NCBI RefSeq assembly: GCF_001579845.1 | Contig: NZ_CP007440.1 | Span: forward strand, 7,338,029-7,402,028 | Length of the DNA stretch: 64,000 nucleotides | Direction: 5' to 3' | DNA from: Rhodoplanes sp. Z2-YC6860 | GTDB lineage: Bacteria > Pseudomonadota > Alphaproteobacteria > Rhizobiales > Xanthobacteraceae | Shown: one piece after another, positions 29,136 through 37,160 of the stretch | Position numbering within the stretch: the first letter of the stretch is position 1 | Layout: each line of letters starts with the position of its first letter | The notes under the pieces: generated by a model | Told to the model about the DNA's origin: nothing | The model's database searches: none | Seen by the model: the letters and a program-made list of their open reading frames with translations, nothing else | Made by a program: the position numbers and the translations under genes

Positions 29136-29324
29136 CTACTTGTGCGGATCGCCTTGCTTGTCGGCGCTGCGCTCTATTTCTTGGCCGCAGCTGGCGCACT
29201 CAAAAGTCTGCCTCTCGAATGCATCGCCGTGATCGGAATGGGGCGTGCGGCGCGTGATGTGCATAGGCTTTCCGCAATTAGGGCACACAGGCTTGTCGTC
29301 GGCACCGAATGAACGCGCTGGCAT
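29136..29324 (-). CDS. Small zinc-ribbon protein (CPNCGKPM / CASCG)
   Basis: A 62-residue protein with a two-knuckle zinc ribbon: CPNCGKPMHITRR and FECASCGQEIER. The CGxPM signature after the first knuckle recurs in the products at 31053-31310 and 32003-32164, so these look like relatives. No other domain is present. The role is unknown; small ribbons of this kind can bind nucleic acid or store metal. It is the leftmost member of a field of tiny leftward genes. Confidence 0.7.
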   Translation of the reverse strand: MPARSFGADDKPVCPNCGKPMHITRRTPHSDHGDAFERQTFECASCGQEIERSADKQGDPHK

Positions 29325-29396
29325 CGGAGCTACTTCGAACAGTTCGCACGCTGTCCAAATATCAATTGAGTTGTTAGTTCCCGCTTTGGGGCGGCC

Positions 29397-29558
29397 CTAG
29401 TTGCGTGCGATCGAGATTACTTCCACATGTGCGCACATGGAGCATTCGTAGAGAAATTCATCGTGGCCGGGGGAATCCCTGCTGCGAATGATAATGCGGA
29501 TATAAGCCTGTTGCTTGCACAGTGGGCATTCACGCAAATCGGTCGGCTCAATTTCCAT
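29397..29558 (-). CDS. Small zinc-ribbon protein (CPLC / CSMC)
   Basis: A 53-residue product whose ATG has GGAGGGAG directly upstream; a longer in-frame start lacks this. The knuckles are RECPLCKQQAYIR and YECSMCAHVEVI, with an acidic loop DSPGHDEF between. The gene lies 72 bp upstream of the zinc-ribbon gene at 29136 on the same strand, so the two may share a transcript. Confidence 0.72.
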   Translation of the reverse strand: MEIEPTDLRECPLCKQQAYIRIIIRSRDSPGHDEFLYECSMCAHVEVISIARN

Positions 29559-29872
29559 GCTCCCTCCGTCAGGCGGGAGCGCTGGAGCGTCTCTCAGTCG
29601 CCGATGCCCCTGGTCGTGATTGGCGATGGTCCATAACACATCAGAAGACGCAAGGTTCCAAAAGAGGCCAGCGCCTCATTTAAAAATGGACCGCTGCCTA
29701 TGGAAACGAACCAGCGACAAATGGTGCAAAAGCGGATGACGCAGCGCTAACCCGCCTGCGCCTTGAAGGGCCGCGGCGACCGGATCGGTGATGAGCTTCG
29801 GTTTCTTTCCGGTCACGGGCTTGGGACGTTCAGGACCGTAAAGGCGAGCGGACCACACGCCTTTTGAACAAT

Positions 29873-30052
29873 TTACGGCTTTATCCTGAAAGCGAGCAGC
29901 ATGGGCACGGGCCTGCCTGCTCCGCGATCGCGGGCCGAAGCTGCGGTGGTCTGTGCCGCGGCGGCCAAAGCCGCCACGTCGTTTGGATGCCACTCAAGTT
30001 TCTGATCCGGGCACAAGTTTTCTTCGGTTAATCCGAAACGATAGAGCGGCAT
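29873..30052 (-). CDS. Possible small protein, weak evidence
   Basis: An ATG at 30052 with GAAGGA upstream opens a 59-residue frame starting MPLYRFGLTEENLCPDQ, with an Ala-rich middle. Openings like MPxYxF are seen in small stress-type proteins of rhizobia, but the rest is not recognisable. The neighbouring open frame on the same strand (29676-29993) looks spurious. Apart from this, 29559-30192 holds nothing I can support. Confidence 0.3.
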   Translation of the reverse strand: MPLYRFGLTEENLCPDQKLEWHPNDVAALAAAAQTTAASARDRGAGRPVPMLLAFRIKP

Positions 30053-30192
30053 TGGAGAGCGTCCTTCGAGTGGCGCCATCCTGCGCTGAACCTCCAGATT
30101 CGCGAAGTGCGAGATGTCACAGGAGGGTTCTCCCCGGGCCTCACGGTGAGGGCTTGTCGGAGCGACGCGGAAGCAACTCTCGAACTCTGGGG

Positions 30193-30249
30193 CCGCCCTC
30201 GTCCTTCGAGACGCCGCGCTTATGGCGCGGCTCCTGAGGATGAGGGCGG
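30193..30249. repeat. RIME-like intergenic palindrome
   Basis: A 57 bp imperfect palindrome: outer arms CCGCCCTC (30193-30200) and GAGGGCGG (30242-30249), then TCCT with AGGA, and an inner GCCGCGC (30213-30219) with GCGCGGC (30225-30231). The form CCTCGTCCTTCGAG...CTCCTGAGGATGAGG matches a dispersed extragenic palindrome family widespread in Bradyrhizobium and relatives. It marks noncoding DNA between the small genes. Confidence 0.7.
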
Positions 30250-30341
30250 AGAGGGATCTGCGTGCTGGCGAAGGAAGTTCACCGCCGATGCCGCCAGATC
30301 CCTTACACCCAATCGGTCATTTCGTAGGGCGGATGAGCATT

Positions 30342-30506
30342 CTATATCCGGCCCATCAAGACCAGGATCAACAGGATGATGACGACCAGCCCGAGCCCGC
30401 CGCCACCGTAGTAGCCGGTGCCGTAGAACGGACCGCCGCCGATGCCGCTGAAGCCACCGAGCAGCGCGATGACCAGGATGATGAGGATGATTGTGCCGAT
30501 GGACAT
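30342..30506 (-). CDS. DUF3309 family small membrane protein
   Basis: A 54-residue protein: an N-terminal helix MSIGTIILIILVIALLGG, a Gly/Tyr-rich loop (GGPFYGTGYYGGGGLG) and a second helix VVIILLILVLMGRI. This is the DUF3309 pattern; the function is unknown. The ATG overlaps the stop of the upstream small gene by one base (TGATG), so translation is coupled. Confidence 0.85.
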   Translation of the reverse strand: MSIGTIILIILVIALLGGFSGIGGGPFYGTGYYGGGGLGLVVIILLILVLMGRI

Positions 30507-30646
30507 CAGTGCACCGTCGCTTCTTCGGTGGCCTCGGCGATCAAGCGCCAGGTCTCCGCAGTTTCTCTCAGCTTGTGGCTCTCTTCCGGATGCTCGAGCG
30601 CCATGCGCTCGCACTCGGCAGCACGTTGTCGGTACAGCTCACCCAT
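30506..30646 (-). CDS. Small helical protein (MGELYRQRAAECERMA type)
   Basis: A 46-residue, fully helical, charged product (YRQRAAECERMALEHPEE, then WRLIAEATEEATVH). AAGGAGG lies at ideal distance before the ATG; a much longer in-frame start would be out of character. Proteins with this opening are common in Bradyrhizobium, often in several copies, with no known function. It is coupled to the DUF3309 gene. Confidence 0.8.
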   Translation of the reverse strand: MGELYRQRAAECERMALEHPEESHKLRETAETWRLIAEATEEATVH

Positions 30647-30714
30647 GATGGCCTCCTTGCTGCCGTACCAAATCTTTTGACAGAGCAAAGTTCCACCGAC
30701 GAAACAGCCCGGTG

Positions 30715-30930
30715 TCAGCCGGGCTCTTCGCTCCCATCGGGCGGATGTTGTCCAACGTGCCCGCCGGGGCGCGCACTGTCCACGGGCGAAGCGAACCCGC
30801 GTTCCTTGCGGAGTTTGGGGATGAGAGTCTTCAGCTCCGCGACCACCTCGGCCTCCGGCGGCACCTCGTGCTCGATGTGCATGATGATGCGCTCGGCCAG
30901 GTTCAGCGCCTTCTCCAATGTTTGCTCCAT
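30715..30930 (-). CDS. Small helical protein, unknown function
   Basis: A 71-residue frame starting MEQTLEKALNLAERIIMHIE with AAGG upstream. It has two helical segments (LEKALNLAERIIMHIE and EVVAELKTLIPKLRKERG) and a disordered, Pro/Gly-rich tail. No motif is recognised. It lies upstream of and in line with the 30506 gene, 68 bp away. Confidence 0.6.
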   Translation of the reverse strand: MEQTLEKALNLAERIIMHIEHEVPPEAEVVAELKTLIPKLRKERGFASPVDSARPGGHVGQHPPDGSEEPG

Positions 30931-31052
30931 GACCTTGTAACCGCGCCAATGCGAGGAGGTTTCCGCGGAACCCCACGGTGCGCGCGACATCGACGGCCCC
31001 GGCTGCCGGGACCGTGCAATGACCGATGACCCTTGTCGCGAGTAAGAGTCGC

Positions 31053-31310
31053 TCAGTTCGCTTCAGGAAAGTGAAGCGTGAGTCTCGACTTCTCGCAGAC
31101 CGGACATTTGAATTCCGTCAGCCTCATTCCCGGCCCGACCCTCACGGCCTCCCGCCACATGGGCAAACCGCAGCATTGAGGATGGGCGGGCTGGTCCAAC
31201 GATCGCAGCAGGATTCCGGCCTCCCCGATCTGCTGGAGGGCCCGATCGATGACCGCTCGGGTCTTCAACTGGGACACCTTCAACCGCCGAAGGTACGCGA
31301 CGTGATCCAT
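31053..31310 (-). CDS. Small zinc-ribbon protein with helical N-terminus (CCGLPM / CPVC)
   Basis: An 85-residue product: a helical first half (AYLRRLKVSQLKTRAVIDRA) and a C-terminal ribbon made of QCCGLPMWREAV and FKCPVCEKSRL. A GTG at 31346 would add twelve residues. It shares CGxPM with the products at 29136 and 32003. The role is unknown. Confidence 0.7.
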   Translation of the reverse strand: MDHVAYLRRLKVSQLKTRAVIDRALQQIGEAGILLRSLDQPAHPQCCGLPMWREAVRVGPGMRLTEFKCPVCEKSRLTLHFPEAN

Positions 31311-31474
31311 GGCTCTATAAATTGACAGAGCTTCCAAGCGTTCCACGAACTTTGTACGTCAAATTGAAAAGACGCGCCGGCGAGGCGGCGATACAGCAGC
31401 CTCAAGTCAGACTCATTTTGACAGCGGGGGCTCTCGATCCGGAAGTTCGATCCTCGCGTGCTGCGGCACGACTT

Positions 31475-31499
31475 AACCCGGCCTCGGGCCGGGTTTTTT
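31475..31499 (+). terminator. Strong intrinsic terminator without a plus-strand gene
   Basis: AACCCGGCC (31475-31483), loop TCG, and GGCCGGGTT (31487-31495) form a perfect 9 bp stem that runs into TTTT. It terminates plus-strand transcription, yet the nearest plus-strand gene is at 28728. A small RNA ending here is therefore likely. A second stem GTGC-TGCG-GCAC lies just upstream (about 31458-31469). Confidence 0.8.
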
Positions 31500-31689
31500 A
31501 TTCGAAGCGAAACCGGGACCGGCGTGACTTGGGCAATTCAACGCCGATCGAGCCCGCGCGCTTTTTGATGCTGGAGACGGACCGGCGGAGCCGGACCGCG
31601 ATGCTGTGGATCTGGATGCCTTTGCCCGCAAGCTCCCGCAGCCTGATCTCGTCCTCGGGCGTCCAAGCGTAACTAGGTCGCTTCAGCAT
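31498..31689 (-). CDS. Small Myb/GcrA-like HTH protein
   Basis: A 63-residue basic protein with one helix-turn-helix of the SANT/GcrA kind: AWTPEDEIRLRELAGKG, IHSIAVRLRRSVSSIKKRA. It ends in an Arg-rich tail. It is likely to bind DNA, but targets are unknown. The ATG lies inside the end of the upstream gene (17 bp overlap), which indicates translational coupling. Confidence 0.75.
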   Translation of the reverse strand: MLKRPSYAWTPEDEIRLRELAGKGIQIHSIAVRLRRSVSSIKKRAGSIGVELPKSRRSRFRFE

Positions 31690-31852
31690 AGGTTCTCACG
31701 CCGTCTGCCAGGAGAAAGCGGTGTTTCCGGTCGCAATGCGGACAGGATACCGTGACGATCCTCAGACGTGCCGTGCGGAATGTCTGCTCGTCCATTTCCA
31801 TGCCGCTGTCGATCATCTGCTGTGCCGTCGGACAGGAGAACTGAAGCGTCAT
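31673..31852 (-). CDS. Small CxxC protein (CPHC)
   Basis: A 59-residue product with GGGAGGCGAGC directly before the ATG. It has MTLQFSCPTAQQMIDSG and VSCPHCDRKHRF, so three Cys plus nearby His could hold one metal. It overlaps and is coupled to the HTH gene downstream. The function is unknown. Confidence 0.72.
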   Translation of the reverse strand: MTLQFSCPTAQQMIDSGMEMDEQTFRTARLRIVTVSCPHCDRKHRFLLADGVRTYAEAT

Positions 31853-32002
31853 GCTCGCCTCCCAACCTTGTCCTTTCTTTCTAACGGGTGGCACGCAATG
31901 CCGTCTGCACCATTGCTGACTCAGCGAAAACACAGCTGGAATTTTTCCGGCACATGTCGAAAGACATGATGCTGTGCAGCACAACGCCTCATCTGCCTGC
32001 CG

Positions 32003-32164
32003 CTATCCGCCCTGATTTTCCTGCTTGGCAATCTTGCCCACTTCCGTGTTGCACATCATGCACTTGTAGACCGTCGCGATGACGCCGGTGGGCATGGCCT
32101 CGGTGCGCTTGCGCTCCATCGGTGCGCCGCAGCTCGGGCAATCCATCGCGTCGGATGTTTTCAT
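32003..32164 (-). CDS. Small zinc-ribbon protein (CPSCGAPM / CMMC)
   Basis: A 53-residue ribbon protein: MDCPSCGAPMERKR and YKCMMCNTEVGKI. The ATG at 32164 has AAAGG upstream. It is close in layout to the product at 29136 (shared CPxCGxPM). No other domain is present. Confidence 0.75.
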   Translation of the reverse strand: MKTSDAMDCPSCGAPMERKRTEAMPTGVIATVYKCMMCNTEVGKIAKQENQGG

Positions 32165-32296
32165 GCCTTTCGGGTTAACGGGCGCCGGGCAGATGCGCTC
32201 TGTCAAATTTATCGACAGCGCATCAGTGCCATTCCTCACTTGAATGAGGCTTCGAGGCACCTACCATGGCGGCCAAGACCGCGAGTCTGGGCAATG

Positions 32297-32331
32297 AAAA
32301 GACCCGGACGCATCCCTGCTCCGGGCCTTCT
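32297..32331 (-). terminator. Intrinsic terminator after the 32346 gene
   Basis: On the minus strand CCCGGA and TCCGGG arms (plus-strand 303-308 and 320-325 of this kilobase) form a hairpin with flanking AAGG/CTTT pairing, followed by CTTTTC. It lies 15-49 bp beyond the stop of the small periplasmic gene. Confidence 0.6.
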
Positions 32332-32345
32332 CGATCGCACGTCCG

Positions 32346-32573
32346 TTAGTTGGACGTGCAGACCTTGACGCTCTTCATGCCGGTCTCGGCCTCGGTCCGA
32401 GTCTTGTAGACCGTGCCGTCGCCAACAACCGTGGTCTCCGTCGTGGTGGTCGGCTTCTTGTCGACGATCGTGCACTTCTTCGTCTTCACGTCCTGCACGA
32501 CATAGAATGCATCGGCAGCAAGAGCGGGAGTGACGAAAGCAACGAGCACAGTTGCCAGAACCAGTTTCTTCAT
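32346..32573 (-). CDS. Small periplasmic protein, unknown function
   Basis: A 75-residue exported protein. The signal peptide is MKKLVLATVLVAFVTPALA; the mature part starts ADAFYVVQDVKTKKCTIVD and has a Thr-rich middle and two Cys (KKCTI, VKVCTSN) that could form a disulfide. GAGGAGG precedes the ATG. Similar small proteins are widespread in rhizobia; the function is unknown. Confidence 0.82.
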   Translation of the reverse strand: MKKLVLATVLVAFVTPALAADAFYVVQDVKTKKCTIVDKKPTTTTETTVVGDGTVYKTRTEAETGMKSVKVCTSN

Positions 32574-32665
32574 AAGGTCGCCTCCTCTGTTGGCGCCGGG
32601 TCAACAACATGGACCGGCTTTAGTTTCCGCCGTGACAAAACTATTGGTATCAGGTGATACCTCAT

Positions 32666-32700
32666 GAAAAAGCCGCCGCGGCTTTGAGGCGGCTTTTTTC
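32666..32700. terminator. Bidirectional intrinsic terminator
   Basis: GAAAAAGCCGCC (32666-32677) pairs with GGCGGC plus a T run (32688-32700) around a 10 nt loop. The A-rich and T-rich flanks let it work in both directions. On the minus strand it lies 7 bp past the stop of the 28-residue peptide gene. Confidence 0.75.
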
Positions 32701-32707
32701 ATATAAG

Positions 32708-32794
32708 TCAGTGATGGAGGACGTGTATGAGCACGTACCCACCGCCGACCAGGACGGGAATTCCGATCAGAATGGGAATGACAAATACAGGCAT
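32708..32794 (-). CDS. 28-residue hydrophobic membrane peptide
   Basis: A very short gene with clean signals: AGAGGAG at the right distance, an ATG start, and a terminator right after the stop. The product starts MPVFVIPILIGIPVLVGGG and ends YVLIHVLHH, one membrane helix with a His-rich end. It is too short for most gene callers. No function is known. Confidence 0.6.
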   Translation of the reverse strand: MPVFVIPILIGIPVLVGGGYVLIHVLHH

Positions 32795-32934
32795 TGTCTT
32801 TCTCCTCTGGCTTTCAAGTGGAAAGTAAACGTAAAGGGCCGGATATAGTTCGCGTTGGTTTCAGTCGCGCCCAATGGACGCGCCACCGCACGAAGCGCCT
32901 GTCTGTGCACGGCGCCCGATCTGCCTGAGTGGAC

Positions 32935-33888
32935 TCACACCACGTGCGCCGGCCGTTGCGGGCACAAGCCGCCGTCCCGCTCGACCTGCAGCGTGACATG
33001 GCCGATGCCGTGATCGTGGCGCAGCCTGTCGCCGACAGCCAACAGGAACTCGTCTCCGGGACAGCCGCCGTCCATCACCAGATGGGCCGTCAGCGCGATC
33101 TCGGTCGTGCTCATCGACCAGATGTGCAGATCGTGCACGCCGGAGACGCCCGTCTGGCGCTGCAGCAAACCGTGCACCTCGGCTGAATCGATCCGGTCGG
33201 GAACGGCCGCGAGCGACATGGCGACGCTGTCGCGCAACAGCCCCCACGTCGCCCAGATGATGATGGCCGAGATCGCGAGGCTCACGGCCGGGTCAAGCCA
33301 TTGCCAGCCGGTGATCAGGATGACCAAGGCCGCGATCACGACGCCCGCCGATATCGCCGCGTCGGCCGCCATGTGCAGGAAGGCGCCCTGGATGTTGATG
33401 TCGCCCTTGCGGCCGGATGCAAACAACAGGGCGGTGAATCCGTTGATCAGGATTCCGATGCCGGCCACCACCATGACGGTCTTGCCTTCGACGGCCGCGG
33501 GCTCGAACAGCCGCAGGATCGCCTCCCATCCGATGGCCCCGACCGAAACCATGAGGAAGATCGCGTTGAACAGCGCGGCCAGAATGGATGTGCCGCGCAG
33601 TCCGTAGGTGTAGCGCGACGACGGCGCGCGCTGTGACATCACGGAAGCGGCCCAGGCGACCACCAGACCCAGAACGTCGGACAGGTTGTGTCCGGCGTCC
33701 GCGAGCAGCGCCACGGAGTTGCTGGTGAAGCCGTAAACGGCCTCGATCACCACAAACGCGGTGTTGAGGACAATGCCGATGATGAAGGCCTTGCCGAAGC
33801 TCGCCGGCGCGTGGACGTGCCGTGCGCCGTGAGCATGATCGTGGCCGTGACCATGGGTGTGATCGTGGTGGTGATGATGGTCGCTCAT
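32935..33888 (-). CDS. Cation diffusion facilitator, CzcD/ZitB-like
   Basis: A 317-residue metal/proton antiporter of the inner membrane. The N-terminus is His-rich (HHHHHDHTHGHGHDHAHG). Six helices carry the binding sites ALLADAGHNLSD (helix 2) and FLHMAADAAIS (helix 5, HxxxD). The C-terminal cytoplasmic domain has VHDLHIWSMS. Zn, Co or Cd are the likely substrates from the family. It lies 18 bp after czcA, as the last gene of the efflux operon. Confidence 0.94.
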   Translation of the reverse strand: MSDHHHHHDHTHGHGHDHAHGARHVHAPASFGKAFIIGIVLNTAFVVIEAVYGFTSNSVALLADAGHNLSDVLGLVVAWAASVMSQRAPSSRYTYGLRGTSILAALFNAIFLMVSVGAIGWEAILRLFEPAAVEGKTVMVVAGIGILINGFTALLFASGRKGDINIQGAFLHMAADAAISAGVVIAALVILITGWQWLDPAVSLAISAIIIWATWGLLRDSVAMSLAAVPDRIDSAEVHGLLQRQTGVSGVHDLHIWSMSTTEIALTAHLVMDGGCPGDEFLLAVGDRLRHDHGIGHVTLQVERDGGLCPQRPAHVV

Positions 33889-33906
33889 TCTGCAATGCTC
33901 TTCGGT

Positions 33907-36900
33907 TTATGTTTCAGTGACAACGTTGCCCGGCTTGATCGGCTCACCGGATTCGACCGGCACGACGGCGCGCCCGAAGCGGAGATAAAGCGCCGGCAAC
34001 ACAAACAGCGTCAGCAGTGTCGCGGAAACAAGACCGCCGATCACGACGGTTGCCAGGGGCCGTTGCACCTCGGCGCCGGTGCCGGTGGCGAGCGCCATGG
34101 GCACGAAGCCGAGCGAGGCGACCAGCGCCGTCATCACCACCGGGCGCAGCCGGGTCAAAGCACCCAACTCGATGGCTTCGCGGAGCGGCTTCCCTTCGGC
34201 TGCCAGGTCCTTGATGCAGGTGAGCATCACCAGCCCGTTCAGCACCGCGACGCCGGAGAGCGCAATGCAGCCGACAGCCGCCGACACCGAAAACGGAATG
34301 CCGCACAGCCACAACGCGAAAATGCCGCCGGTCAGCGCCAGCGGAATGGCGCTGAACACCAGCAGCGCGTCGCGGGCGCTGCCGAGCGCACTGAACAGCA
34401 GCAGGAAGATCAGCACGAAGCAGCCGGGCACCACGATCGCGAGCCGTTGCCTGGCCGTGGCGAGGTTCTCGTACTGGCCGCCCCAGGCGATCCACGATCC
34501 GGTCGAAAGCTTCACCGCGGGCCCGATCCGATCGCGCGCCTCCGCAATGACCGACGCGATGTCGCGGCCGCGCACGTTGGCGGTGACGACCACGCGGCGC
34601 TTGCCGTTCTCGCGGCTGATCTGGTTCGGGCCTTCGTTGAAGCTGAAGGTCGCGACACGGCTGAGCGGCACCGCCTGCATCTGGGCGTTCGCACTGTCCT
34701 TGAACGTGTCTTGAGGCAGCGCGACGGGCAGGTGACCGAGCATCTCGAGATCGGCGCGGATCGCTTCGGACAGTCGCACGATAATCTCGAAGCGGCGGTC
34801 GCCTTCGTAGATCACGCCGGCCTCCTGGCCGCCGATCGCGGCGCCAATCACGTCCTGCACGGCCGAGGTGTTGAGACCGAGCCGCGAGATCTCGGCCTTG
34901 TTGACCTTGATGTCGAGGATCGGCAGGCCCTCGACCTGCTCGACCCGCACATCGGTCGCGCCGGGCACGGTCTTCAGGATGGCCGCGATCTGGTTGGCGG
35001 AGCGCAGCATCGCCTCATAGTCGTCGCCGAACACCTTGACGGCAATGTCGCCGCGCACGCCGGCCAGCAGCTCGTTGAACCGCATCTGGATCGGCTGCGT
35101 AAACTCATAGACGTTGCCCGGCAGCGTGCCGATCGCGTTCTCGATCTGCCGGATGAGCTCGGCCTTGGAGAGCGCAGGATCGGGCCATTCCTGCGCGGGC
35201 TTCAGGATGATGAACGTGTCCGACGCGCTGGCCGGCATCGGATCGGATGCAAGCTCGGCGGTGCCGGTTTTCGAGAACACAAAGGCCACCTGCGGAAAGG
35301 CGCTCACGGCGCGCTCGACGCGGAGCTGCATCTCTTGCGACTGGGTCAGGCCGGTGCTGGGGATGCGCAGCGCATGCATCGCGATGTTCTTCTCGTCCAG
35401 GGATGGGATGAACTCCTGGCCCATGCGGCCGAACATCAGCAAGGCGAGAGCGAACAGCAGGCCTGCGCCGGCCATGACCCGATAGGGCCGCGCCAGCGAG
35501 CGGCCCAACAGCGGCGTGTAAATACTGCGAAGCCACCGCGCGGCGGCGTTGTCGGTCTCCTGCACCCGGCGCGTCAGGGCGATGGCGATCAGCGCAGGCA
35601 CAAAGGTGAGCGACAGGATGAAGGCGCCGACCAGCGCCATGATGACGGTCGCCGCCATCGGCACGAACATTTTGCCCTCCACGCCGGTGAAGGTCAGCAT
35701 CGGGACGTAGACCAGGATGATGATCGCCTGGCCGTAGACGCTCGGCCGGATCATCTCCTCGGCCGAGGCCTGCACCGTGGCGAGCCGCTCCTGCAGGCTC
35801 AAGGCGCGCCCCGCCGATTGCTGGTTGTGCGCGAGGCGCCGCAAGGCGTTTTCGGTGATGATCACCGCGCCGTCGACGATCAGGCCGAAATCGAGCGCGC
35901 CGAGGCTCATCAGGTTGGCGCTGATCTGCGCCTGCCACATCCCCAAAGCTGTCAGCAGCATCGCCAGCGGAATGACGCAGGCGGTGATCACCGCCGCGCG
36001 CAGGTTGCCGAGCAGCAGGAACAGCACGGCGATCACCAGCAGCGCGCCCTCCGCGAGATTCTTCAGCACGGTCCTGATCGTGGCGTCGACGAGCTGCGTG
36101 CGGTTGAGCACTGGCTTGAGCTGGATGCCTGGCGGCAGAAGGCTCCTGATCTCGGCGAGGCGCGCGTCGACCGCGGCCGCGACGGTGCGGCTGTTGGCGC
36201 CGATCAGCATCAGCGCGGTGCCGATCACCACCTCGCGGCCGTTCTCGCTGGCGCTGCCGGTCCGGGTTTCGCCGCCGATCGACACCGTCGCGACATCGCG
36301 CACACGCACCGGCACGCCGCCCCGCGTGCTCACCACCACGGCTTCGAGCTCGGCCACGGATTCGAGGCGGCCGGCGGATCGCACCACGACGCCCTGGCCG
36401 TTGCGCTCGATATAGCGCGCGCCGCGGCTGACGTTGTTGGCTTCGATGGCCTTGACGACGTCGCCGAACGTGACGCGGAGCCCGATCAGCTTCTCGGGGT
36501 CGGGCGTGACCTGATACTGCTTGGTGTAGCCGCCAATGCTGTCGACGCCGGCGACGCCCGGCACATTCTTGAGCTGCGGCCGCACGATCCAATCCTGCAC
36601 GGTGCGCAGATAGCCGCCGCGTTCCACCGGTGTCCGGAGGTGCTGGCCCTCGGGCGTCAGGAAGCTGCCATCGCGCTGCAGGCCGGGCGAGCCGTCGCGC
36701 GCCGGTTTGCCGCCGTACTCGACGGCCCACATGTAGATTTCGCCCAGGCCCGTGGTGACGGGCCCCATGCGCGGCTCGACGCCGGGAGGCATCGAACCGC
36801 GCAGCTCGATCAGGCGCTCGTTCACGAGCTGCCGCGCGAAATAGATGTCCGTCCGGTCGCCGAACACCGCCGTCACCTGAGAGAAGCCGTTGCGCGACAG

Positions 36901-37152
36901 CGAGCGCGTGCTTTCGAGGCCGGGGATGCCGGCGAGCGCGGTTTCGATCGGGAACGTGACCTGCTTCTCGATCTCGATCGGCGACAGCGACGGTGAGACC
37001 GTGTTGATCTGCACCTGGTTGTTGGTGATGTCGGGCACGGCATCGATCGGCAGCCGAAGCAACGCGGTGGCGCCGGCGACGACCGAAACGAGGCTGAGCA
37101 CCACGACGACCCAGCGGTACGCGATCGAAACGGCCAGGATGTGCTTGACCAT
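33907..37152 (-). CDS. czcA: CzcA/CusA-type heavy-metal RND efflux pump
   Basis: A 1081-residue proton-driven efflux subunit of the HME-RND family. The ATG at 37152 (MVKHILAVSIAYRW) leads directly into helix 1; the in-frame sequence further upstream overlaps czcB and is not coding. The helix 4 signature DFGLIVDGAVIITEN matches CzcA-type divalent-metal pumps. Twelve helices and two large periplasmic loops are visible. The start is 8 bp after the czcB stop. Substrate choice between Zn/Co/Cd and Ni cannot be settled. Confidence 0.95.
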   Translation of the reverse strand: MVKHILAVSIAYRWVVVVLSLVSVVAGATALLRLPIDAVPDITNNQVQINTVSPSLSPIEIEKQVTFPIETALAGIPGLESTRSLSRNGFSQVTAVFGDRTDIYFARQLVNERLIELRGSMPPGVEPRMGPVTTGLGEIYMWAVEYGGKPARDGSPGLQRDGSFLTPEGQHLRTPVERGGYLRTVQDWIVRPQLKNVPGVAGVDSIGGYTKQYQVTPDPEKLIGLRVTFGDVVKAIEANNVSRGARYIERNGQGVVVRSAGRLESVAELEAVVVSTRGGVPVRVRDVATVSIGGETRTGSASENGREVVIGTALMLIGANSRTVAAAVDARLAEIRSLLPPGIQLKPVLNRTQLVDATIRTVLKNLAEGALLVIAVLFLLLGNLRAAVITACVIPLAMLLTALGMWQAQISANLMSLGALDFGLIVDGAVIITENALRRLAHNQQSAGRALSLQERLATVQASAEEMIRPSVYGQAIIILVYVPMLTFTGVEGKMFVPMAATVIMALVGAFILSLTFVPALIAIALTRRVQETDNAAARWLRSIYTPLLGRSLARPYRVMAGAGLLFALALLMFGRMGQEFIPSLDEKNIAMHALRIPSTGLTQSQEMQLRVERAVSAFPQVAFVFSKTGTAELASDPMPASASDTFIILKPAQEWPDPALSKAELIRQIENAIGTLPGNVYEFTQPIQMRFNELLAGVRGDIAVKVFGDDYEAMLRSANQIAAILKTVPGATDVRVEQVEGLPILDIKVNKAEISRLGLNTSAVQDVIGAAIGGQEAGVIYEGDRRFEIIVRLSEAIRADLEMLGHLPVALPQDTFKDSANAQMQAVPLSRVATFSFNEGPNQISRENGKRRVVVTANVRGRDIASVIAEARDRIGPAVKLSTGSWIAWGGQYENLATARQRLAIVVPGCFVLIFLLLFSALGSARDALLVFSAIPLALTGGIFALWLCGIPFSVSAAVGCIALSGVAVLNGLVMLTCIKDLAAEGKPLREAIELGALTRLRPVVMTALVASLGFVPMALATGTGAEVQRPLATVVIGGLVSATLLTLFVLPALYLRFGRAVVPVESGEPIKPGNVVTET

Positions 37153-37160
37153 GCCGGGCC

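Noticed and set aside
28843-29199. 118-codon minus-strand frame
   Set aside because: It overlaps a better-supported zinc-ribbon gene in another frame and has no translation signal or family.
31440-31475. tRNA T-loop-like TTCGATC before the terminator
   Set aside because: Flanking bases do not form a T stem and no acceptor stem exists.
33688-36996. A 1102-codon open frame on the plus strand
   Set aside because: It is antisense to czcA, has low-complexity His/Arg/Gln-rich translation and no domain; a typical shadow of a high-GC gene.
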